A stretch of DNA of 64,000 nucleotides, from the NCBI RefSeq assembly GCF_003762925.1, contig NZ_RJUK01000001.1, positions 496,001 through 560,000 on the forward strand, written 5' to 3'. The notes under the pieces were generated by a model, which saw only the letters and a list, made by a program, of their open reading frames with translations, ran no database searches and had not been told where the DNA came from. The DNA comes from Marinimicrobium koreense. Its GTDB lineage: Bacteria; Pseudomonadota; Gammaproteobacteria; Pseudomonadales; Cellvibrionaceae. The translations under genes were made by a program, and so were the position numbers. Numbering within the stretch: the first letter of the stretch is position 1; each line of letters starts with the position of its first letter. This document shows, one piece after another, positions 58,256 to 64,000 of the stretch.

Positions 58256-59995
58256 ATGCAAAAAACCATCCTCCGACGCACACCTCCTGAACACTCTCTG
58301 GAAACCCCTCTGGCTGGTGACCTTCCTCCGTTGCTGGATCGCCTTTATCGGCTGAGAGGCGTCTCTCGCTCGGAAGAACTCTCCCACAAGCTGCAACACC
58401 TGCACAAACCCACCTTCAAAGGCCTGCCCGAAGCGGTGGCTCTATTGGCCGATGCGGTCGAGGCACAGGCCAATGTGTTGGTGGTGGGTGACTTCGACGC
58501 TGACGGCGCCACCAGTTCGGCGCTGGCGGTGATGGCGTTGCAGGCCATGGGGCTGTCGAGTGTGGATTTTCTGGTGCCCAACCGCTTTGAGTACGGCTAT
58601 GGGCTGACGCCGGAGATTGTGGACGTGGCGGCGGCGATGGCGCCGGATGTGATTGTGACGGTGGATAATGGCATTTCCAGTGTCGAGGGGGTGCGTGCGG
58701 CGCAGGAGCATGGGATTGCGGTGGTGGTGACGGATCATCACCTGCCCGGTGATGAGCTGCCCTCCGCCGAAGCCATTGTGAACCCCAATCAGCCGGGCTG
58801 CCCGTTTCCCAGTAAAAACCTGGCAGGTGTTGGTGTTATTTTTTACGTGATGAACGCCCTGCGGGCGGAGTTGCGTCAGCGGGGCTGGTTTGCCCAGGGC
58901 CAACCCGAGCCCAATATGGCGAATTTTCTCGATCTGGTGGCCCTCGGTACGGTGGCGGACGTGGTGCCGCTGGATCACAATAACCGCATTCTGGTGTCTC
59001 AGGGCTTACAGCGCATTCGCGCCGGTGTGGCTCGCCCGGGCATTATTGCCCTGCTGGATGTGGCCGGGCGACAGATGCACCGGCTGGTGGCCAGTGACCT
59101 GGGGTTTGCCATTGGCCCACGGCTGAACGCGGCGGGACGCCTGGACGATATTTCCGTGGGCATTCAGTGTCTGATGTGCGACAGCGATGAGCTGGCCCGG
59201 GAGATGGCGTTGACGCTGGACGAGCTCAACCGCGATCGCAAGGCGATTGAGAGTGGCATGCAGAAGGAAGCGGTGGCCATGCTCAATCGGCTGCAGCTGG
59301 ATGAAGAAAATCAGGCGCTGCCCTGGGGGCTCTGCCTGTATGACGGTAATTGGCACCAGGGTGTGATCGGTATTCTGGCGTCGCGCATCAAGGATCGTCT
59401 GCACCGTCCGGTGATCGTGTTTGCCGATGCCGGGGAAGGGGAGATCAAAGGTTCGGCTCGCTCAATTGCCGGTTTGCACATCCGCGATGCGCTGGATGCG
59501 GTGGCGGCCCGTCATCCGCATCTGTTGAACAAGTTCGGTGGCCATGCCATGGCGGCGGGGATGACGCTCTCTCGGGAGAATTTCGACGCGTTTCAGCAGG
59601 CCTTTGACGAAGAAGTAAAACGTCAATTGCAGCCGGAGGACCTGCAGCCGGTGTTGGTCAGCGACGGTAATCTGACGCCCACGGAAGTGAACCTGGAACT
59701 GGCCAGTTTGCTGCGCAACGCAGGCCCCTGGGGACAGCATTTTCCGGAGCCGCTGTTCGATGGGGATTTTGCGCTGGTTCAGCAGAGGCTGGTGGGGGAG
59801 AAACACCTGAAAATGACGTTGGCGCTGGATTCGCAGGGACAACATCTGGTGGACGCCATTGCGTTCAATATTGATCCGGAGTTGTGGCCCAATCCGTCCG
59901 TGCAGCGTGTGCACCTGGCGTATCGGTTGGATGTGAACGAGTTTCGCGGGCGTCAGTCCGTGCAGTTGATGGTGGAGTACATCGAACCGGCCTGA
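58256..59995 (+). CDS. recJ: Single-stranded-DNA-specific exonuclease RecJ
   Basis: A 579-residue 5'-3' exonuclease. DHH-family motifs: VVGDFDADGATSSA (motif I), VTVDNGIS (II), VTDHHLPG (III) and the DHHA1 segment GIGLxxGGHAMAAG-like (FGGHAMAAG). The C-terminal OB-fold follows. I start at ATG 58256; the open stretch before it runs through the REP palindrome and is not protein-like. Last gene of the conserved xerD-recJ order. Confidence 0.95.
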   Translation: MQKTILRRTPPEHSLETPLAGDLPPLLDRLYRLRGVSRSEELSHKLQHLHKPTFKGLPEAVALLADAVEAQANVLVVGDFDADGATSSALAVMALQAMGLSSVDFLVPNRFEYGYGLTPEIVDVAAAMAPDVIVTVDNGISSVEGVRAAQEHGIAVVVTDHHLPGDELPSAEAIVNPNQPGCPFPSKNLAGVGVIFYVMNALRAELRQRGWFAQGQPEPNMANFLDLVALGTVADVVPLDHNNRILVSQGLQRIRAGVARPGIIALLDVAGRQMHRLVASDLGFAIGPRLNAAGRLDDISVGIQCLMCDSDELAREMALTLDELNRDRKAIESGMQKEAVAMLNRLQLDEENQALPWGLCLYDGNWHQGVIGILASRIKDRLHRPVIVFADAGEGEIKGSARSIAGLHIRDALDAVAARHPHLLNKFGGHAMAAGMTLSRENFDAFQQAFDEEVKRQLQPEDLQPVLVSDGNLTPTEVNLELASLLRNAGPWGQHFPEPLFDGDFALVQQRLVGEKHLKMTLALDSQGQHLVDAIAFNIDPELWPNPSVQRVHLAYRLDVNEFRGRQSVQLMVEYIEPA

Positions 59996-60009
59996 TTGCC
60001 GGTTTTTTT
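59985..60009 (+). terminator. recJ terminator
   Basis: AACCGG pairs with CCGGTT around the recJ stop codon, followed by TTTTT. The stem is short but the U-tract is good. Confidence 0.7.
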
Positions 60010-60094
60010 ATGCCGGGAAGTGCATCCAAATTCCGCCCTCCTACGTTCAGTAAATATGTATCCTGAAAAATCAAGATAACAGAGATCATGATTT

Positions 60095-60640
60095 ATGAAT
60101 GAGTCGAACGATCCTTTCTTATCATTGCTGAGTCGAACGGCGGAGGGGGAGCATACGGCATTTGCTCAGCTCTATCGTGAGTCATCCGGCAAGTTATACG
60201 CCGTTAGCTTGCAGATGTTACGGCGTCGGGACTGGGCAGAGGACGCCGTTCAGGAGGCGTTTGTACGGATTTGGTACAACGCCGGTTCGTATCACGCTGA
60301 GAAAGGGACAGTGATGTCCTGGATGATCAGTATTGCGCGTTATCGTGCGCTGGACATGTTGCGAGCGGCCAAAAGTCGTCCGGAAATCAATGAGGAGTCT
60401 TCGGCCGAAGAGGGGAGCGATGAGTCCCCGGAGCTGGACCTGTACCAACATCGGGAGCGAGCGGAAATTGATCGCTGTATGAATCAGCTAGAGGGCACAC
60501 AGCGTCACGCTATCCACTTGGCGTACTTTTTGGGAATGACGCACATTGAGGTGTGCAAGCGTCTGGCGTCGCCGTTGGGCTCAGTCAAAAGCTGGATTCG
60601 TCGGGGTTTGGACCGTTTGAAGAGGTGCCTTGAAGCATGA
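60095..60640 (+). CDS. ECF-type RNA polymerase sigma factor (SigK-like)
   Basis: A 181-residue sigma factor with region 2 (RDWAEDAVQEAFVRIWYNAGSYHAEKGTVMSWMISIARYRALDMLR) and region 4 (THIEVCKRLASPLGSVKSWIRRGLDRLKRCL). The GTVMSWM pattern is typical of the SigK/ECF19 type that pairs with RskA-like anti-sigma factors. It overlaps the anti-sigma gene by ATGA. Confidence 0.92.
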   Translation: MNESNDPFLSLLSRTAEGEHTAFAQLYRESSGKLYAVSLQMLRRRDWAEDAVQEAFVRIWYNAGSYHAEKGTVMSWMISIARYRALDMLRAAKSRPEINEESSAEEGSDESPELDLYQHRERAEIDRCMNQLEGTQRHAIHLAYFLGMTHIEVCKRLASPLGSVKSWIRRGLDRLKRCLEA

Positions 60641-61368
60641 ACTACTTGACCGAGGACCGCCGCAATGCGCTGGCGGCAGACTATGTATTGGGGACGCTTC
60701 AGGGTAGGGCGCGGATTCGCTTTCAGAAACTGTTGATGCAGCACTCTTCATTGCGGACCACTGTGTGGCGTTGGGAGCGTGGGCTCAATGGGCTGGGAGA
60801 ATCGCTGCCCAGTCAAACGGTGCCGGCACGGGTATGGGAGCAGATCCAGATGCGAATCGGTGCGCCGCTGGACGTGACTTCGCCGGACAACAGTTCCCGG
60901 GAGGATAAGCCCCAGAAAAAAGTCCTACCCATCGGCGTCGAAACTCGGTTCGATCCCTGGCGTTGGTTGGCTGGTTTGTCGACGGCTGCCGCCTTGTTCT
61001 TGGCGGTGGTGTTGATCTGGCCGGTGATGTATCCAGAGTCGCCTGGACAACTGGTTGTGGTTCAAAGCGAAAAGGCGCAGCCGCTCTGGCTGATTGAATG
61101 GACGGATTCAACGTTCAATGTCCAGGCAACGGATCGACTGGTTGCGCAAGCGGATAAAGATTACGAGCTCTGGCTGGTGGCCGCTGATGGGCGTGACCCA
61201 GTGTCTTTGGGGCTATTGCCCAAACAGGGGCGGCGTCAATTGCCACGGATTGCGCTGCTGGATGAGGTCGACATCAACGTGCTTGCCGTCAGTCTTGAGC
61301 CCTTGGGCGGGTCGCCTACCGGCAAGCCGACCACCGTGTTGTATACGGCAGAACCGGTTAACATTTGA
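60637..61368 (+). CDS. RskA-family anti-sigma factor
   Basis: A 243-residue protein: N-terminal anti-sigma part (RRNALAADYVLGTLQGRARIRFQKLLMQ), one membrane segment (about 109-130), and a periplasmic RskA domain with PLWLIEWTDSTFNVQATDRL and YELWLVAADGRDPVSLGLLP. It should hold the sigma factor at the membrane until a periplasmic signal is sensed. It overlaps the sigma gene by 4 bp, so the two are made in step. Confidence 0.9.
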   Translation: MNYLTEDRRNALAADYVLGTLQGRARIRFQKLLMQHSSLRTTVWRWERGLNGLGESLPSQTVPARVWEQIQMRIGAPLDVTSPDNSSREDKPQKKVLPIGVETRFDPWRWLAGLSTAAALFLAVVLIWPVMYPESPGQLVVVQSEKAQPLWLIEWTDSTFNVQATDRLVAQADKDYELWLVAADGRDPVSLGLLPKQGRRQLPRIALLDEVDINVLAVSLEPLGGSPTGKPTTVLYTAEPVNI

Positions 61369-61388
61369 TTTCGATCGAAGAAGGTTCG

Positions 61389-61419
61389 CCCAGAATGCCT
61401 GAGATTCGGGCGTTCTGGG
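61389..61419 (+). terminator. Hairpin after the anti-sigma gene
   Basis: CCCAGAATGCC pairs with GGCGTTCTGGG (one G-U), 21 bp after the stop. No U-tract, so termination is uncertain. Confidence 0.35.
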
Positions 61420-61611
61420 GAGGGTCGGCGTGATCTTCAACGCCGTTATTTCGAATCGCTATTGCTATCGAAAGAGTACGAGTAAATCAATATAAGAATA
61501 GTTTCTGCCTTCTGAATCCAAATTTCATTCTCAGCCGTTTGCTCTATGAACCTCGACGATCTGTGTGGTTGTCATTTCGTTCATTAACCTGTTAACAGGA
61601 AGCAAAAGGCT

Positions 61612-63207
61612 ATGAAAACCAAATACCTATCACTCGTTATCGGCACTCTGTGCACCGGTATGGTGGCCACTGCGACAATGGCTTCCAGTCACCGCGAAGC
61701 CCCCAACATTACCCGTATGCCCACCGTCGACTCCACCGACTTCTATGCGTTCAACAGCTATGAAGAGGGTCGAGGTGAATATGTGACACTGATTGCCAAC
61801 TACCTGCCATTGCAGGATGCTTACGGCGGCCCCAACTACTTCGCTCTGGATCCGGCGGCGGTTTACAGCATCCATATCGACAATGATGGTGATGCGGTCG
61901 AAGACCTCACCTACCAATTCCGCTTTCAGCAAGCGCTGCCCGGTGAGGACGGTGAAGGCGTCAAGCTGACTGTGGGCCCGGAAGGCAATACGCGATCCGT
62001 CGCGGTTCCTTTGAAGAACGTTGGCGGAATTTCGGCCGACGACATGTCAGCCGTGAATTTTCTGGAAACCTACGAGCTAACTCTGGTCGAGGGTGAGCAG
62101 CGAACGGGCATGGGAATGGAGGTGCAGGACGCCACCATGGGTGGCACCACCTTCAGCAAGCCTCTTGATTTTATTGGCACCAAAAGCTTCGGGTCGCGTG
62201 ATGCCTACGCTGACTACGCGGCCAGTTTTGTCCATGAGATTGCTATTCCCGGCTGCGAGACCAACGGTCGGGTCTTTGTCGGTCAGCGCAAAGATCCCTT
62301 TGTGGTGAATTTGGGAAAGACCTTTGACCTGGTCAACTATGTGCCCGTCGAAGGCGACAGCATGCGCGGCAACGGTGATGGCGAAGGTTTTCCCGGTGGC
62401 ATTACCCAGGACATGGGTAATGATGATCTGGGGAATAAAAATGTGACCGCGCTGGCTTTGGAAATTCCCAAAAGCTGCGTCACCGGTGATGGGAATGGCA
62501 CCATAGGCACCTGGACGACTGCCAGCCTGCCTCAGGCCCGTATTCTGAATCCGCAAGCGGAGTTCAATAACACCGAGGTGAATGGTGGTGCCCTGACTCA
62601 GGTATCCCGACTGGGGAACCCCCTGGTGAATGAGCTGGTCATCGGTTTGAAAGACAAAGACCGCTTTTCCAGTGCCCACCCGTCTGACGATGGTCAGTTT
62701 CTGGACTATGTCAGTCACCCATCGCTCCCTGAACTGTTGAACATTCTGTTCAAAGATGCCGTCAACAGCACTCTGGGGACCAATATGGAAACCCTGGCTC
62801 CGACCAACTTTCCTCGCAACGATCTGATTACTGCGTTCCTGACCGGGTTTGAGGGCGTGAATCAGTTGTCGACTGTCACCCCGTCCGAAGTACTTCGCCT
62901 CAACACCGGCATTCCCGCAAAGCCGGCGGCGGAGCAGTCGCCCTTCGGCGTTGCCGGTGATGACCTGGCGGGCTTCCCCAATGGTCGTCGTCCCGGTGAC
63001 GACGTCGTGGACATCGCTCTGCGTGTCGTCATGGGCCGCCTGTGCTATCCGATTCCGGTCAATGGCGAACAAACGGATCTGGGACTGTGTGCCCCCGAAG
63101 ATGCCAATACCGGCGAAGTGGCCTTTACCGATGGTGCACCAGTGGACGCCAGCATGATGAAGGTGTCTTTCCCTTACCTGGCAGAACCACTTCCCGGTTC
63201 TGAATAA
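61612..63207 (+). CDS. Secreted DUF4331 protein
   Basis: A 531-residue protein with a signal peptide (about 1-25) and a full DUF4331 domain: SSHREAPNITRMPTVDSTDFYAFNS near the start, later PNYFALDPAAVYSIHIDNDGDAVEDLTYQFRF and NVTALALEIPKS, and NPLVNELVIGLKDKDRFSSAHP. The function of DUF4331 is unknown. GGAAGC precedes the ATG. Such genes are often next to ECF sigma/anti-sigma pairs, as here, so it is a likely target of that sigma. Confidence 0.88.
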   Translation: MKTKYLSLVIGTLCTGMVATATMASSHREAPNITRMPTVDSTDFYAFNSYEEGRGEYVTLIANYLPLQDAYGGPNYFALDPAAVYSIHIDNDGDAVEDLTYQFRFQQALPGEDGEGVKLTVGPEGNTRSVAVPLKNVGGISADDMSAVNFLETYELTLVEGEQRTGMGMEVQDATMGGTTFSKPLDFIGTKSFGSRDAYADYAASFVHEIAIPGCETNGRVFVGQRKDPFVVNLGKTFDLVNYVPVEGDSMRGNGDGEGFPGGITQDMGNDDLGNKNVTALALEIPKSCVTGDGNGTIGTWTTASLPQARILNPQAEFNNTEVNGGALTQVSRLGNPLVNELVIGLKDKDRFSSAHPSDDGQFLDYVSHPSLPELLNILFKDAVNSTLGTNMETLAPTNFPRNDLITAFLTGFEGVNQLSTVTPSEVLRLNTGIPAKPAAEQSPFGVAGDDLAGFPNGRRPGDDVVDIALRVVMGRLCYPIPVNGEQTDLGLCAPEDANTGEVAFTDGAPVDASMMKVSFPYLAEPLPGSE

Positions 63208-63218
63208 AGGAGACTGGT

Positions 63219-63725
63219 ATGAAAACTTACGCAACAGCTTTAATTGCAGCGCTGACGCTGATCATGGTCGGCTGTGGTGGCAGTAGTGGCAAAGATCCCA
63301 AGCCCACCCCTGATCCGAATCAGGCTCCAACCGCCAGTGGTGCCAGTCTGACCACTCAGGCGGATACGGAGCTGACCGGTATGCTCAGTGCCGAAGATGC
63401 TGACGGTGATCCTCTTACCTTCGCTTTGGTGGACGAATCGGTCAATGGCTCGGTGACGATAGAGGCAGACGGATCATTCAGTTATCAGCCCAATGCCACC
63501 TTCACCGGCAATGATTCTTTCAGCTTCCGGGCCTCTGATGGTGATCGCGATTCCAATGTTGCCAACGTGGAGATTGTGATCGAGCCGCTGGAAGTATCCT
63601 TCAGCACATACAGTCGTCAGGCATTTGAGCAGATGCCAACGGATGAACCCCTGCCGGTAAACGGTCGGGTATTCATTCAGGATGTGGCTGAGTCCAATGC
63701 GTACGACGATCTGCTTACACCGTAA
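63219..63725 (+). CDS. Lipoprotein with cadherin-like (tandem Ig-like) domain
   Basis: A 168-residue lipoprotein (lipobox LIMVGC, then a Gly-Ser-Lys linker) with a VCBS/cadherin-like repeat: NQAPTASGASLTTQADTELTGMLSAEDADGDPLTFALVDESVNGSVTIEADGSFSYQPNATFTGNDSFSFRASDG. The tail from about 120 does not match. It lies 11 bp after the DUF4331 gene with GGAG ahead, so they form an operon. Its role may be adhesion or scaffolding at the surface. Confidence 0.85.
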   Translation: MKTYATALIAALTLIMVGCGGSSGKDPKPTPDPNQAPTASGASLTTQADTELTGMLSAEDADGDPLTFALVDESVNGSVTIEADGSFSYQPNATFTGNDSFSFRASDGDRDSNVANVEIVIEPLEVSFSTYSRQAFEQMPTDEPLPVNGRVFIQDVAESNAYDDLLTP

Positions 63726-63784
63726 GCGTTCGATGGTGATGCCAGGGATGGCGATTTTCACAAATGATTAACTGGGAATACTTC

Positions 63785-64000
63785 ATGAACATCCGGATAT
63801 TTTTAGTGATACTGCTGGGTTGGAGTTGTCTGGCACACGCCGAACCCACTATTCCCGAATCCTGTACCACCCTGGTGGCCAAATGGGACCCTGCCGAATT
63901 CAGACAAGCCGATCCGCCCAGCACCGCCGAAGCGCGGTGGCAGTCTGACCCGCAGTCGCGGTTGACTCGCGCCCGGAAGACGATCGAACTTGCCGCCAAA
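63785..64000 (+). CDS. Secreted protein, N-terminal part (runs off the window)
   Basis: The open frame from ATG 63785 reaches the window end without a stop (72 codons). A signal peptide is clear (MNIRIFLVILLGWSCLAHA-E), followed by PESCTTLVAKWDPAEFRQADPPSTAEARWQ. No family recognised from this fragment. An in-frame ATG at 63764 would spoil the signal peptide. Same strand and 59 bp after the lipoprotein, so it probably belongs to the DUF4331 operon. Confidence 0.7.
   Translation, partial: MNIRIFLVILLGWSCLAHAEPTIPESCTTLVAKWDPAEFRQADPPSTAEARWQSDPQSRLTRARKTIELAAK

Overview
The window is about 64 kb of chromosome from a GC-rich gammaproteobacterium. Conserved gene orders (xseA/guaB/guaA; thrS-infC-rpmI-rplT-pheS-pheT-ihfA-merR-tRNA-Pro; rpsP-rimM-trmD-rplS-xerD-dsbC-hom-thrC-recJ), a FabY-type ketoacyl synthase and a Pseudomonas-like infC start point to the Pseudomonadales/Cellvibrionales side. 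A secreted GH43 enzyme, a SapC-family protein and several cell-envelope proteins fit a free-living, probably marine, polysaccharide-degrading bacterium of the Cellvibrionales type (Marinimicrobium/Microbulbifer/Saccharophagus-like). The genus is inference.

Layout. 1-9.2 kb: partial thiO behind a TPP riboswitch, xseA, guaB, guaA, a YebC/YeeN-family gene, and an FHA - Ser/Thr kinase - FHA cluster. 9.2-11.8 kb: a GH43 glycosidase and an EVE-domain gene among repeats. 11.9-19.4 kb: translation operon and tRNA-Pro(GGG). 19.4-23.2 kb: an AT-rich island bounded by a 29-bp direct repeat of the tRNA-Pro 3' end, carrying an HTH regulator, a Cys-rich zinc protein, a SRAP protein, a small membrane protein, a possible HEPN protein and a DUF2726 protein, but no integrase. 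23.3-25.5 kb: next to the second repeat, an apparently complete type II (St85/Ec86-like) retron with promoter, msr-msd RNA, nucleoside-deoxyribosyltransferase-like effector and reverse transcriptase. 25.8-35.8 kb: a DCC protein, a serine hydrolase lipoprotein, and a giant alpha-2-macroglobulin divergent from a double-sensor lytic transglycosylase. 35.8-41.3 kb: cobalamin riboswitch and btuB-cobO-btuCDF operon. 41.3-51.1 kb: a DUF3857/transglutaminase protein, SapC, Usp, an epimerase, a heat-shock hsp20 with a ROSE-like leader, an AraC regulator and fabY. 51.3-60 kb: rpsP to recJ. 60.1 kb to the end: ECF sigma and anti-sigma factors, DUF4331 protein, a lipoprotein and a partial secreted protein.

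Two dispersed repeat families lie between genes. One consists of short REP-like palindromes of about 35 bp. The other, which I do not recognise, has five elements of about 110-165 bp whose long terminal inverted arms differ from copy to copy but pair within each copy, around a conserved inner motif. The main accessory interest is the retron and the tRNA-Pro island beside it. All assignments come from reading the sequence; no database search was run.
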